A stretch of DNA of 64,000 nucleotides from UBA940 sp031548515 (GCA_031548515.1 JAVBRB010000009.1:1-64000); one strand, 5' to 3'. Counted from the stretch's first letter, positions 17,158-26,722 are shown. The notes: generated by a model not told the origin, from the sequence alone. Numbers and translations: made by a program.

Positions 17158-18165
17158 ATGAAAAAAGGCCTTGTAATAGTGACACTGGCGCTTACTGCGG
17201 TTATTGCGGTGGGAAGTGTGGATTTTGCGGATGCCAGATCTTCGTCGCAGTATGTCACCAAAGATGAAAAACGGCTCGAAAAAGAGCGTAAGATCGCTGA
17301 AAAAGCCACCAAAACCACCGAACTACAGGTGAAAGAGGGTAGAACGCCCGGCTATAGCAAACTGCTCAAAAGCAACAGTTACGACCTTATGTACACAGAG
17401 GGCCTGCGCTATTACAACATGAAAAGGAAAGGGCGGGATGCGAACAGCGGCGCAAATTACCAGAAGGCGCAGAACCTGTTCGACCGGGTGTACCAGTCGC
17501 AGACTTTCAGGGGTACGGACAGGGAGGACTCGTTATCGTACTATCTGGGATGTTCGTTTTACAAGGCCGGGTCGTTCGAGGTCAGCGAACAGATCTTCGA
17601 TAACTTCCGCCACAGTTTTCCTTCCAGTATCTTCATCGAGGATGTGGAGTACATGTATGCAATGGGCTTTTATTTTTCATCGCCTGCCCCGCAATATGAC
17701 CAGTCCACGACTCTGCGCGCGATGATCTCTATCACGGAATACCAGGGGCGCTTTCCCAACACCGTCAAAAAGACCGAATGCGAGGAACGGATGGCCGAAC
17801 TGCAGCAGAAACTCTATGTGAAATCGTATGAGAACGCCAAGTTATATTACACTATCGGACAGTACAAGGCTGCGGTGCGTGCTCTCAATAACGCGATAGA
17901 CGAATTCCCGGAATCTCCATACCGCGAGGAACTGATGTATCTCGCGACCAAATCGGGATATCTGTTCGCCAGAAATTCGGTCGCGAGCCAGACGACAGAC
18001 CGTTATATGTCCATGATGGACAGTTACTATAACCTCATATCGGAATACCCCGGAACCGCGCACCTGAAAGAGGTCGAGAAAATGCACGCCGAAGCGGCGG
18101 AACATATAGCTAAACACACGAAAAACGAAGCAACAACAACCATAGAGGAGCAAAATGGAAACTAA
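17158..18165 (+). CDS. bamD: BamD-like outer-membrane assembly protein
   Basis: 335 residues. It is the periplasmic TPR component of the BAM complex, which folds outer-membrane proteins. The GYSKLLKSNSYDLMYTEGLRYYNMK segment, the YRGTD-like FRGTDREDSLSYYLG, and the later FYFSSPAPQYDQSTTLRAM and AKLYYTIGQYKAAV repeats follow the Bacteroidota BamD pattern of about five TPRs. Oddly, the signal sequence (residues 1-26, ending DFADA) contains no cysteine, so there is no lipobox, whereas BamD is normally a lipoprotein. A basic stretch precedes the TPRs. The 3' end overlaps the start of the omega gene by 11 bp, as in other Bacteroidota bamD-rpoZ-coaBC operons. Confidence 0.85.
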   Translation: MKKGLVIVTLALTAVIAVGSVDFADARSSSQYVTKDEKRLEKERKIAEKATKTTELQVKEGRTPGYSKLLKSNSYDLMYTEGLRYYNMKRKGRDANSGANYQKAQNLFDRVYQSQTFRGTDREDSLSYYLGCSFYKAGSFEVSEQIFDNFRHSFPSSIFIEDVEYMYAMGFYFSSPAPQYDQSTTLRAMISITEYQGRFPNTVKKTECEERMAELQQKLYVKSYENAKLYYTIGQYKAAVRALNNAIDEFPESPYREELMYLATKSGYLFARNSVASQTTDRYMSMMDSYYNLISEYPGTAHLKEVEKMHAEAAEHIAKHTKNEATTTIEEQNGN

Positions 18166-18487
18166 AAAAACCGTACCCAACAACACGGTTACCCGCAAGA
18201 TGATCGATATCGATACTCCCACGGGCAACATCTACGAATCGGTGGCCATCATTTCGAAAAGGGCCAACCAGATATCGACGAATCTAAAGCAGGAGTTGAT
18301 GCGCAAGCTCGACGAGTTCTCCACAACGACCGATTCGCTTGAGGAAACTTTCGAGAACCGCGAACAGATCGAGATATCGAAATACTATGAACGCATGCCC
18401 AAAGCCACGCTCATAGCTACCGAAGAATTCCTCAATGGTGAAGTATACTACCGTGAAGGCGGTAGCGCCGAAGCTGGAGAGGCGTAA
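18155..18487 (+). CDS. rpoZ: DNA-directed RNA polymerase omega subunit, Bacteroidota type
   Basis: 110 residues. The small RNA polymerase subunit helps fold beta prime. The GNIYESVAIISKRANQI segment at about 27-43 corresponds to the RpoZ/Rpb6 core helix, and LIATEEFLNGEVYYRE is the typical C-terminal part of the Bacteroidota form. It overlaps bamD by 11 bp and precedes coaC, so it is translationally coupled within the operon. It is too divergent from the proteobacterial form for motif transfer beyond this, but context and length agree. Confidence 0.85.
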   Translation: METKKTVPNNTVTRKMIDIDTPTGNIYESVAIISKRANQISTNLKQELMRKLDEFSTTTDSLEETFENREQIEISKYYERMPKATLIATEEFLNGEVYYREGGSAEAGEA

Positions 18488-18559
18488 GCCGGAAGGGCGG
18501 CGGCAGGTTTGTATGGAACCGCCGTCGGCGTTCCGACCGGTCGATATGATTTGTGCAGG

Positions 18560-19102
18560 ATGCTCAAAGGAAAGAATATAATCGTCGGTGTGACGGGCAG
18601 CATAGCAGCCTATAAGGCTGCTATACTTGTCAGATCGCTGGTCAAGGCCGGTGCGGACGTCCGCGTGCTGATGACGCCGTTGGCCAAAGAATTCATAACT
18701 CCGCTGACGATGGCCACCCTTTCCAAACACCCTATTCTGGTCGAGTTTTTCAATCCCGAGAACGGCGAGTGGAACAGCCATGTTTCGCTGGGAGAATGGG
18801 CCGACGCGCTTGTCATAGCCCCGGCCACGGCCAATACTATGGCTAAAATGGCTGCCGGAGTGGCCGATAATCTTCTGCTTACGACATACCTTTCGGCACG
18901 CTGTCCGGTCTTTGTCGCTCCGGCGATGGACCTCGACATGTACGTCCATGCGGCAACTCAGGCCAATATCGAACGATTGCATATGCTAGGTGTCGGCATC
19001 ATCGAACCGGCCGAGGGCGAACTCGCGAGCGGACTTTCGGGCAAGGGACGCATGGCCGAACCCGAAGATATAATGGCGTATCTCGCTGAGCGGTTTTCGT
19101 GA
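18560..19102 (+). CDS. coaC: Phosphopantothenoylcysteine decarboxylase half of CoaBC (CoaC)
   Basis: 180 residues from ATG at 18,560. An earlier frame start at 18,509 has no support. It is a flavoprotein decarboxylating 4'-phosphopantothenoylcysteine in coenzyme A synthesis. Signatures are GVTGSIAAYKAAILVRSL at the start, the active-site His in WNSHVSLGEWAD, the PATANT motif (VIAPATANTMAKMAAGVADN) and the PAMDLDMY stretch with the flexible flap. In nearly all bacteria this is fused to the CoaB synthetase. Here the frame stops right after the decarboxylase domain, and the CoaB half is a separate gene 118 bp on in another frame. The gap carries a hairpin repeat. Confidence 0.93.
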   Translation: MLKGKNIIVGVTGSIAAYKAAILVRSLVKAGADVRVLMTPLAKEFITPLTMATLSKHPILVEFFNPENGEWNSHVSLGEWADALVIAPATANTMAKMAAGVADNLLLTTYLSARCPVFVAPAMDLDMYVHAATQANIERLHMLGVGIIEPAEGELASGLSGKGRMAEPEDIMAYLAERFS

Positions 19103-19220
19103 AAAACGCCCGCCTGCTGCGTTAAGCTCAAATTTGGGATCCTCACATACGCATGTATGCTGCGGTTTCAAATTTTTCGCAAGCCTTGCATCCGGGCATT
19201 TTTGATGAAAACAGTCTGTT
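19103..19220 (+). repeat. Hairpin repeat, copy 2, splitting coaBC
   Basis: The outer arms AAAAACGCCCG and CGGGCATTTTT pair, as do inner segments around CTCACATACG and GTATGCTGCG. The right arm contains CGCAAGCCTTGCATCCGGG, which matches CGCAAGCCTTGTATTTGG of the copy at 30,017-30,171. No ORF lies in it. Its position is exactly between the two halves of what is normally one gene. Confidence 0.65.
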
Positions 19221-19868
19221 ATGTCATTGAAAGATCGTAAATTTCTTGTAACTGCCGGGCCTACAATCGAGGCGATCGATCCGGTTCGTTTCATCTCCAA
19301 CCATTCCACAGGTAAAATGGGTTACGCGATAGCGGCCGAACTGGCTGTGCGCGGGGCCGATGTAACGTTGATAAGCGGCCGTACCGCACTGCCCGTTCCG
19401 GCGGGAGTGAGGCGTGTCGATGTGGTTTCGGCTGAAGACATGTACCGCGAAAGTGTCGCCCTGTGGCCATCGGTAGACGGAGCCGTGATGTGCGCAGCCG
19501 TGGCCGACTACACTCCTGTAGAAGTGAGCGGGGTAAAGATGAAAAAGCAGGGGGGCAATCTCTCCATCGAACTGAAACCCACCAAAGACATAGCGGCCGA
19601 GATGGGAACAACCAAACGGGACGGTCAACTGCTCGTAGGTTTTGCTCTCGAAACCGACCACGAAGAGGAGAACGCCCTGCGTAAACTCGAATTCAAGAAC
19701 CTCGATTTTATAGTGCTGAATTCGCTGAGGGACGCGGGTGCGGGTTTCGGCGTCGACACCAACCGTATCTCGATATTGGACCGCATGGGCCGTACCGATT
19801 TCCCCCTCGAATCGAAGCACGACGCGGCTGTGCGCATCGTAGATAGAATAGAAGTATCGGTAAAATAA
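19221..19868 (+). CDS. coaB: Phosphopantothenate-cysteine ligase half of CoaBC (CoaB)
   Basis: 215 residues. It joins cysteine to 4'-phosphopantothenate using CTP (bacterial type). FLVTAGPTIEAIDPVRFISNHSTG is the signature opening of the CoaB domain, with the SNHSTGKMG nucleotide loop. AAVADYTP and LKPTKDI are the conserved substrate- and nucleotide-binding motifs, and the final region LNSLRDAGAGFGVDTNRI is also typical. The domain is complete. It has its own ATG, so the split would give two functional proteins, as in organisms that naturally encode CoaB separately. Confidence 0.93.
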   Translation: MSLKDRKFLVTAGPTIEAIDPVRFISNHSTGKMGYAIAAELAVRGADVTLISGRTALPVPAGVRRVDVVSAEDMYRESVALWPSVDGAVMCAAVADYTPVEVSGVKMKKQGGNLSIELKPTKDIAAEMGTTKRDGQLLVGFALETDHEEENALRKLEFKNLDFIVLNSLRDAGAGFGVDTNRISILDRMGRTDFPLESKHDAAVRIVDRIEVSVK

Positions 19869-19892
19869 ACCGCTGCCGGCGTTCCGACAAAT

Positions 19893-19918
19893 ACGGCCCT
19901 AAAGCCGTGTTTCTTATT
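19893..19918. terminator. Hairpin terminator between coaB and uvrA
   Basis: ACGGC-CCTAAA-GCCGT followed by GTTTCTTATT, lying between two converging genes. Confidence 0.55.
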
Positions 19919-22745
19919 CAATACCCATATTTTTCAGAAAATGCCCGGTGTAGCTTCCGGGATTGGCGGCGACCTGTTCCGGCGTTCCTACAGCGACCAC
20001 CCGGCCGCCCGCTGCTCCGCCCTCGGGACCTATGTCCATTATATGGTCGGCGGTTTTGATGACGTCGAGATTATGTTCTATGACGATCATCGTGTTGCCC
20101 CGGTCTACCAGCAGGTTTATCACCTCCAACAGCTGCCGCACGTCCTCGAAATGGAGTCCGGTGGTGGGTTCGTCAAGTATGTAAAGGGTACGTCCGGTCT
20201 CCTGCCGCGCGAGTTCGGCCGAAAGCTTGATGCGCTGGCTCTCGCCTCCGGAAAGCGTAGTGCAGGGTTGGCCGAGTTTAAGGTAGCCGAGTCCGACGCT
20301 CTGTATGGCACGCAGTTTCTGGTATATTTTAGGGATGTGCTCGAAGAACTCCACGGCCATGTTGACAGTCATCTCAAGCACGTCGTTGATGCTCCTGCCC
20401 TTGTATTTTACTTCCAGTGTTTCGCGGTTGTAGCGCTTGCCGCCGCACGCTTTGCAGCGCACGTAAACGTCCGGGAGGAAGTTCATCTCTATGGTCTGCA
20501 CCCCTGCGCCTCGGCACTCCTCGCACCGTCCGCCCTTGACGTTGAACGAAAAACGTCCGGCTTTGAAGCCCCGTATCTGGGCGTCGGGCGTCTGCTCGAA
20601 CAGTTTCCTGATGTCGGCGAAAACGTTGGAGTAGGTGGCCGGATTGCTGCGGGGTGTTCGCCCGATGGGCGACTGGTCCACTACGACGAGCTTGTCTATG
20701 TTTTCAAGCCCATCGATACTGTCGTGGGCCAGCGGTTGGGCGTATGAATTGTACAGCGCGCGGCTCAGCGCTGGACGCAGCGTGTCGTTCACGAGCGTCG
20801 ATTTTCCGCTGCCGCTCACTCCTGTCACGCATATCATCTTGCCTAATGGAAATTCCGCCGTCAGGTTTTTCAGATTGTTGCCCCGAGCGCCCTTCACCGT
20901 GATCTTGTGGCCGTTGCCTTTACGCCGTGTTTTAGGGACTTCTATGGCCTTCCGCCCGGAAAGGTAATCGGCGGTTATGGAGTCGGGCGCAGCTAAAATG
21001 TCGTCGATCGTTCCGGCAGCGACGATATGGCCCCCTTTGCGTCCGGCCCGCGGCCCCACGTCTACGATGAAATCGGCGCTTCGGATCATTTCTTCGTCGT
21101 GTTCGACGACTATGATCGAGTTTCCTGCGTCGCGAAGCTCTTCCAGGCTGCCGATCAGTTTGCGGTTGTCGCGCTGGTGTAACCCGATGCTGGGTTCGTC
21201 AAGGATGTAGAGCACGTTCACGAGTTGGGAGCCTATCTGCGTGGCGAGGCGGATGCGCTGGCTCTCGCCCCCCGATAGCGAACGCGAACTGCGCCCCAAC
21301 GACAGGTACCCAAGTCCCACTTTCACGAGGAACCCCAACCGGTCGCGTATCTCCTTGACTATCTCTTTCGCTATCTTTTGTTCCTTTTGGTTGAACAGTT
21401 TTTCGATCCCCTCCATCCACTTCCAGAACTCTTCGACGCTCATGGCCGACAACTCGGCGAGATTGCGGTCGCCGATGCGGAACTGCAGCGCCTCGCTCCG
21501 CAGGCGGCTGCCCCCGCACTCCGAACATGCCTCGCGCACGAGGAACTGCTCTTTCCAGTTTTCGGTGTGCTTGTCGTCATCGAGCCGTTCTAACCATTCG
21601 GCGATACCCTCCCACGACACCATCTGGTTGCCGCCCGAATGGCTGAACGCTGTCGTATCGATGCGCAGGGGTTCGGGGTCGCCGTAAAGTACAGTATTGA
21701 GACTATCCTCGGAAATGGTGTTTACCGGGTCGTCTATAGTAAAATCGTATCGCGCCCCCAGTTTCTCCATTATGGAGAAAAGCATGTTGTTCTTGTGTTT
21801 GCCCAAGGGTTCTATCGCCCCTGCTCGGATGCTTTTCCTGGGGTTTGGGATTATCTTGCTTTGGTCGAAACGAGCCTCCTCGCCGAGGCCCCCGCACCTG
21901 GGGCACGCTCCCTGCGGCGAATTGAATGAGAACGAGTGCGGTGCCGGATCGTTGAACGAAACGCCGGTCGACGGGCACATCAGGTGGCGGCTGTAATATC
22001 GCGCCGCTTCGGCCTCGTAGTCGTAGAGCATCATCGTGCCCTTGCCCTGCCGCATAGCCTCGCGCAGGCTTTTCATCAATCTTTCACGGGCGTCATCTTT
22101 CACGACGAGTCGGTCGATGACAAGTTCTATGGTGTGTATCTTATAACGGTCCAGTTTCATCCCGTGGGTGAATTCGCACATCTCGCCATCGATGCGGGCA
22201 TAGGTGAAACCCTTGCGCGTCAGACCTTCGAAAAGTTCGCGGTAGTGTCCTTTGCGACCCCTGACGATGGGAGCCAGCAAGGCTATTTTCCGGCCCGCGT
22301 AACCCTCCGTTATGAGGCCGGCTATCTGGTCGTCGGTGTAGTGGACCATCTCCTCGCCCGTCACCGGCGAGTAAGCCCTCGACGCGCGTGCGAACAGCAG
22401 GCGCAGGAAGTCGTTTATCTCGGTGATGGTGCCCACGGTCGAGCGCGGGTTCTTGCCGGTAGTCTTCTGTTCGATGGCCACCACTGGACTGAGGCCCGTG
22501 ATCTTGTCCACGTCGGGACGCTCCATGCTTCCCACAAACTGGCGCGCGTAGATCGACAGCGTCTCCATGTAACGACGCTGCCCTTCGGCGTAGATGGTGT
22601 CGAAAGCCAGCGACGACTTGCCCGAACCCGACAGCCCTGTTATCACTACGAGTTTGTCTCGGGGTATTTCCAGGTCGACGTTCTTGAGGTTGTGCACCCT
22701 CGCGCCGTATATCGATATTTTCTCTTCCAAAGGATTGTTCAGCAT
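19914..22745 (-). CDS. uvrA: Excinuclease ABC subunit A
   Basis: 943 residues from the ATG at 22,745. The frame opens to 22,808, but the start MLNNPLEEKISIYGARVHNL fits the family. It is the DNA damage sensor of nucleotide excision repair. It has two ABC ATPase modules, with Walker A motifs GLSGSGKSS (early) and GVSGSGKST (about residue 630) and the ABC signatures LSGGESQRIRLA and LSGGESQRIKLS. Zinc-finger cysteine pairs are at CPRCGGLG with CSECGG, and at CEECRGAG with CKACGGKRY. Length and domain order are standard. No uvrB or uvrC is adjacent. Confidence 0.98.
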   Translation of the reverse strand: MLNNPLEEKISIYGARVHNLKNVDLEIPRDKLVVITGLSGSGKSSLAFDTIYAEGQRRYMETLSIYARQFVGSMERPDVDKITGLSPVVAIEQKTTGKNPRSTVGTITEINDFLRLLFARASRAYSPVTGEEMVHYTDDQIAGLITEGYAGRKIALLAPIVRGRKGHYRELFEGLTRKGFTYARIDGEMCEFTHGMKLDRYKIHTIELVIDRLVVKDDARERLMKSLREAMRQGKGTMMLYDYEAEAARYYSRHLMCPSTGVSFNDPAPHSFSFNSPQGACPRCGGLGEEARFDQSKIIPNPRKSIRAGAIEPLGKHKNNMLFSIMEKLGARYDFTIDDPVNTISEDSLNTVLYGDPEPLRIDTTAFSHSGGNQMVSWEGIAEWLERLDDDKHTENWKEQFLVREACSECGGSRLRSEALQFRIGDRNLAELSAMSVEEFWKWMEGIEKLFNQKEQKIAKEIVKEIRDRLGFLVKVGLGYLSLGRSSRSLSGGESQRIRLATQIGSQLVNVLYILDEPSIGLHQRDNRKLIGSLEELRDAGNSIIVVEHDEEMIRSADFIVDVGPRAGRKGGHIVAAGTIDDILAAPDSITADYLSGRKAIEVPKTRRKGNGHKITVKGARGNNLKNLTAEFPLGKMICVTGVSGSGKSTLVNDTLRPALSRALYNSYAQPLAHDSIDGLENIDKLVVVDQSPIGRTPRSNPATYSNVFADIRKLFEQTPDAQIRGFKAGRFSFNVKGGRCEECRGAGVQTIEMNFLPDVYVRCKACGGKRYNRETLEVKYKGRSINDVLEMTVNMAVEFFEHIPKIYQKLRAIQSVGLGYLKLGQPCTTLSGGESQRIKLSAELARQETGRTLYILDEPTTGLHFEDVRQLLEVINLLVDRGNTMIVIEHNLDVIKTADHIMDIGPEGGAAGGRVVAVGTPEQVAANPGSYTGHFLKNMGIE

Positions 22746-22902
22746 CAAATAAAAATTCTTCTTCCACTTTCGCAAAAACATACGGTTTTGCGAGTCCCCC
22801 CTTATCAAAGGGATACAGGGGGATTATGAAAAAAAGTAAAACGTGTAAAGATATGCAATTATTTCCTAACCTTGTGCCAATGGTATAGGCATGAAAGAAA
22901 AT

Positions 22903-22929
22903 GCCCCAAAAGTGTCCAACTTTTGGGGC
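22903..22929 (-). terminator. Hairpin terminator of the MFS transporter gene
   Basis: GCCCCAAAAGT pairs with ACTTTTGGGGC-type sequence around a short loop. On the minus strand it is followed by a T-rich run, 40 bp past the transporter stop codon. Confidence 0.65.
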
Positions 22930-22969
22930 GTAGTCCACAAACAGGCTCGGGGTGCAATACAGAGTCTTT

Positions 22970-24376
22970 TTACTTCTTTATGTTGGGCTGTTCGAGTCCG
23001 TAGCCCTTGCGCCGGTCTTCGCGTTTCAGCAGCAGCGCAAAAATCACCGACAGGATGCCGAATCCTGCGAAAATAGTCATAGGGATGGAGTAGTCGTATT
23101 TTGTGGTTTCGATGCCGTCGATGAGTATCGTGCCCACGATGCAGAACTTGTCCAGCACCCAGCCGATCAGCAGGGGTACGCACGAAAGCCCGATGTTCTG
23201 TATCCAAAAAATCACCGAATAAGCCGTTCCCAGCTTTTGGAACGGTATGATTTTGGGTACCGAAGGCCACATGGCCGAAGGAACCAGCGAGAACGCTGCC
23301 CCGAGAACTATCATCAGCAGTACCGCGACCCAGGTCTGGTCGAGCATCGGTACTGCGAACAGCGTGTGGACCACTACCAGAAGCACTGCGCCGATCACCA
23401 TTATGGAGGCACCGCGTCCCTTATGATCGTAGACCGTACCGAACAGCGGCGTCATCAGCATGTTGCCGAGAGGCAGCAGCGCCATTATCGAACCGGCCCA
23501 GTCGGTGGAAACGTTGAATTTCTGGATCATCAGGTCCGTTACGAACTTAAGGAACGGGAATACTGCCGAATAAAACAACAGACACAGCAGTGTGATGTAC
23601 CAGAATCCGCGTATTTTAATGATTGACACGATGTCCGAAACCTTAAATTCGTCTTCCGCTGCCGTTTTGCTTCCGGCCGCCGCTTCGGCCCGTTCCCTGT
23701 CGGCCCGTTTGTCTATCATGATGTAGACGAGGAACACCAGAAGGCCGATCACCAGCATGAGCAGGCAAGCTGCCAACGGCGCCGAGATGGTTCCGAAATG
23801 CTTGGCTATGGGAATAGGGGCGAATCCGGCAATCATGGTCCCTATGCGCCCTGCGGCCACGTTAAGCCCCATCGCAAGAGCCAGAGAGTGTCCTGTGAAC
23901 CATTTTACGACGATTTTGGTGGCTGTGATGCCGATCATCTCGATACCAGTGCCGAATACGCCGAAACCTAACATGGCATAAAACACCTGGCTTTTGAGCG
24001 AAAATGCTTCCCAACCGAAAATTCTGAGTGAGGTCACGGCGCCGCCGAAGTCGGCTGAAACGGCCCAATACTGCATGGCTGTACCGGCCAGCATCAGCAC
24101 GGTGGCGATAACGCCCGTTATTCTCGGTCCGAGTTTGTCGAGCATCATGCCTCCGAAAATGAGCATGAACAGGAAGATGTTGAATATGCCGTAGCCGAAC
24201 AAATATGCGCCGTAGTCGCTCGAAGACCATCCTTGTTGTTGTTCGAGCATGGTTTTCAGCGGCGACATGACGTCGGATACTATATAGCCGGTCAGCATCG
24301 TGAACGACACCAGGATCAGCACTGTCCAGCGCGCCGCCGGGGAATCGCTCAGTTTTTTACGTAATTTTTCTACCAT
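22970..24376 (-). CDS. MFS transporter
   Basis: 468 residues with about 12 hydrophobic segments and a charged loop in the middle (about 225-250, RADRERAEAAAGSKTAAEDE). The segment GGMMLDKLGPRITG is the MFS loop 2-3 motif (G..D..G.R). FGTVYDHKGRGASIMVIG is its counterpart in the second half. The substrate cannot be told from sequence. The distribution of motifs resembles Bacteroidota MFS members often listed as nitrate/nitrite or oxalate/formate-like antiporters, but this is weak. It lies between uvrA and a TPR protein, with no related enzyme nearby. Confidence 0.85.
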   Translation of the reverse strand: MVEKLRKKLSDSPAARWTVLILVSFTMLTGYIVSDVMSPLKTMLEQQQGWSSSDYGAYLFGYGIFNIFLFMLIFGGMMLDKLGPRITGVIATVLMLAGTAMQYWAVSADFGGAVTSLRIFGWEAFSLKSQVFYAMLGFGVFGTGIEMIGITATKIVVKWFTGHSLALAMGLNVAAGRIGTMIAGFAPIPIAKHFGTISAPLAACLLMLVIGLLVFLVYIMIDKRADRERAEAAAGSKTAAEDEFKVSDIVSIIKIRGFWYITLLCLLFYSAVFPFLKFVTDLMIQKFNVSTDWAGSIMALLPLGNMLMTPLFGTVYDHKGRGASIMVIGAVLLVVVHTLFAVPMLDQTWVAVLLMIVLGAAFSLVPSAMWPSVPKIIPFQKLGTAYSVIFWIQNIGLSCVPLLIGWVLDKFCIVGTILIDGIETTKYDYSIPMTIFAGFGILSVIFALLLKREDRRKGYGLEQPNIKK

Positions 24377-24427
24377 TGATTAATAAGTATAAGTTGTCGT
24401 GTTTTTTAATTTGAACCGCCGCGGCCA

Positions 24428-26437
24428 TTACCGCTCGGGATTGGGGTTGTACTTGTTTATGAGATCGTAGGCCTGCTGGATGCCCAGTTCGCCCGCCTTA
24501 CTGATATCAAGATAGCCTTTGCGCGTGTCCTTCATGTATATCTGTACCAGGCCGCGGTTGTAGTATGCCTCTGCAAAGAATGGGTTCAGTTCTATGGCGC
24601 GCGTGTAGTCGTCGAAAGCCTCAGGCAGTTTGTCGGACATCACCAACAGGTTCGCGCGGTTGTAATATATGTGCGCCAGGTCGGGCATCAGCTTGGCTGC
24701 CTTATTTAGATCGGCTATCGCCTCGTCGTAGTTGTAGATGCGGTTCGTGGAGGTGCGCATGCGGTACTCCGGATCGCTCTCGATGGTCATCCTCTGCAGT
24801 CCGCCGCCATCGATCGATGAAATGAAGTCGATCATCTCGGCCCGCGTGGTGCTGCGGTTGATGTAGAGGAATGGATTGGTGGCGTTTTTCTCGATGGCAT
24901 GCGTCAGCGTATTTACCGAATTTGTGAACTGCTTCACAAGTGACTGCGTGACGCCGCGTTTGAAAAGCGTCTCCCAACTGTCGTCGCCGCCCGATATCCG
25001 TGCCGCCAACCTGCGGTCGGCCGCCATTACACTGTCAGTCGGAATGTCGCTTTCGAGGCGCGAGAAAACCAGGTTCTCCATCTTCATATCCCTGCGGAAA
25101 TCCTCGAGTTTCACAACATAGTAAGTCGTCGGACCGATGCTGCGCACGGTATCGGGTGTGTGTAGTGTGAACCGGAACAACGGCAGCAGGGCAAGGTTTT
25201 CGCGGTTAGAGGCCAGACGGTCGAAGTTCGCTCCCGTGAATTTAGTCTCGAACGACAGCAACCGCGTGAAATTCTGTGCCGAGTCGGCGTAAGCCACGAA
25301 CACGGAGTCCGACAGGCGGTTCTCGTATTCGGCGATCTTCTTTTCCCCGGTATTTTTGTCCTGACGTGCACCCCGCGTATCTTTCAGCAGGTAGCGCAGC
25401 TCGGCGCGCCCGAGATAAGCCGCGGCGAAATCGGGATATAGCTCGATTGCTTTCGAATAATCCTTCACGGCGCTCTCCCAGTCTCCCAGCCGGCTCTTCA
25501 GCAGGGCGCGGTTGTAGTAGACCACCACGTTGTCGGGAGAAAGTTCTACCACCTTGTCGTAGTCCGACATGGCATTGTTGTAGTCGCCGATGTTGGTGCG
25601 GACAATGGCGCGGTTATAGTATGCGACGGGATTGTCGGGATTCATTTTGATAACGAGGTCCAGATCGGACAGCGCGCCGGAGAACTGTCCCAGCCGTTCG
25701 CGGGCCAGTGCGCGGTTGAAATAGGAATATACATAGGTAGTGTCGCACTTTACGGCCGTTTCGAAGTCGGCCAGCGCGTCGCCGTATTGCTCCCGGTCCA
25801 TGTAGAGCGCGCCGCGCCGGTTGTAGCCTTCGGGGCTTTCGCGGTTGATGCGGATGGCGGTATTATAGTCTTCCAGCGCTCGTATAGTGTCGTTCATCTG
25901 TAGATAGGCCATGCCGCGCAGGACGTAGGCGTCGGCCACACGGTTGTTGTGGAAAATGAACGTGGTGAAATCCTCGACCGCCTTCTCGAACTGGCGGTTC
26001 ATCAGGAACGTATAGCCGCGGCTGTAATAGGGGCCAGAAAGGTCGGGACGAAGCTCGATGGCTTCGCGGAAGTCGGCCAGGGCGTCGTCGTAATTGCCCA
26101 ACAGCATTCGCGTGATGGCGCGGTGATGGTAGGCCATAGTGTATACAGGGTTGTTTTCGATAGCCAACGTGAAGTCGTATTCGGCGCCCAGGTTGTCGTC
26201 GAGGTTGGCCTTGGCGATGCCCCGGAAAAAATACGCCTCGTAGTCTTTCGGATCCACTCTCAGCAGGGCGTTGTAGATGCGTATGGCCTCGGGATACTTG
26301 TTTTCGATGAGGTATCCGCGGCCCATCCAGAAGAAATAGGCCTTGTTGTACTGCCCGTATGAGGTGGTTGCAACGAATCCTGCCGCTACGATTATTGCGG
26401 CGATAATGTATTTCCGGATGTTTCTAAACAGGCCCAT
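24428..26437 (-). CDS. Exported or membrane-anchored TPR protein
   Basis: 669 residues from MGLFRNIRKY (26,437). The longer frame from 26,479 places extra hydrophobic residues before a signal that is complete without them. A hydrophobic segment at about 9-24 is a signal peptide or anchor. About ten TPR units follow between 30 and 360, with repeated cores such as AYFFRGIAKANLDD, PYYSRGYTFLMN, AYYNRAIVRTNIGDYNNA and VYYNRALLKSRLGDWESA. A non-repeat region follows at about 370-540. A final group of TPRs completes the protein (HIYYNRANLLVMSDKLPEA, AYYNRGLVQIYMKDT). TPR arrays bind proteins or peptides. No specific role can be assigned. Confidence 0.85.
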   Translation of the reverse strand: MGLFRNIRKYIIAAIIVAAGFVATTSYGQYNKAYFFWMGRGYLIENKYPEAIRIYNALLRVDPKDYEAYFFRGIAKANLDDNLGAEYDFTLAIENNPVYTMAYHHRAITRMLLGNYDDALADFREAIELRPDLSGPYYSRGYTFLMNRQFEKAVEDFTTFIFHNNRVADAYVLRGMAYLQMNDTIRALEDYNTAIRINRESPEGYNRRGALYMDREQYGDALADFETAVKCDTTYVYSYFNRALARERLGQFSGALSDLDLVIKMNPDNPVAYYNRAIVRTNIGDYNNAMSDYDKVVELSPDNVVVYYNRALLKSRLGDWESAVKDYSKAIELYPDFAAAYLGRAELRYLLKDTRGARQDKNTGEKKIAEYENRLSDSVFVAYADSAQNFTRLLSFETKFTGANFDRLASNRENLALLPLFRFTLHTPDTVRSIGPTTYYVVKLEDFRRDMKMENLVFSRLESDIPTDSVMAADRRLAARISGGDDSWETLFKRGVTQSLVKQFTNSVNTLTHAIEKNATNPFLYINRSTTRAEMIDFISSIDGGGLQRMTIESDPEYRMRTSTNRIYNYDEAIADLNKAAKLMPDLAHIYYNRANLLVMSDKLPEAFDDYTRAIELNPFFAEAYYNRGLVQIYMKDTRKGYLDISKAGELGIQQAYDLINKYNPNPER

Positions 26438-26636
26438 ATATGTAGGTGCGAAGATAATAATTACCTGCAGTTTTTTCATCGTAACGTTAAAAAATCATAA
26501 AAAGTACTTGTCCATACGGCGGTTGGGCGCAGTTTCGGTGAAAAAGGGCCTTCGCGCCGAAAGTTCGGTTTCATCGCTCATTTTCTTACAATGGCAAAGT
26601 AAAACTTTTTTCTTTGCCCATTGCTTAACGAAAATG

Positions 26637-26667
26637 TTGGAATTTCGGGGGAGAGTCCGTAACTTTG
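26637..26667 (+). promoter_or_regulatory. Promoter of purA
   Basis: TTG at 26,637-26,639, a 20-bp spacer and TAACTTTG at 26,660-26,667 match the Bacteroidota -33/-7 consensus. The leader is about 50 bases. Confidence 0.6.
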
Positions 26668-26722
26668 GCCGCAATTGTTTTTGCGGAGCAAAATAATTGA
26701 ACCAATAAAAACACCACAAAAA

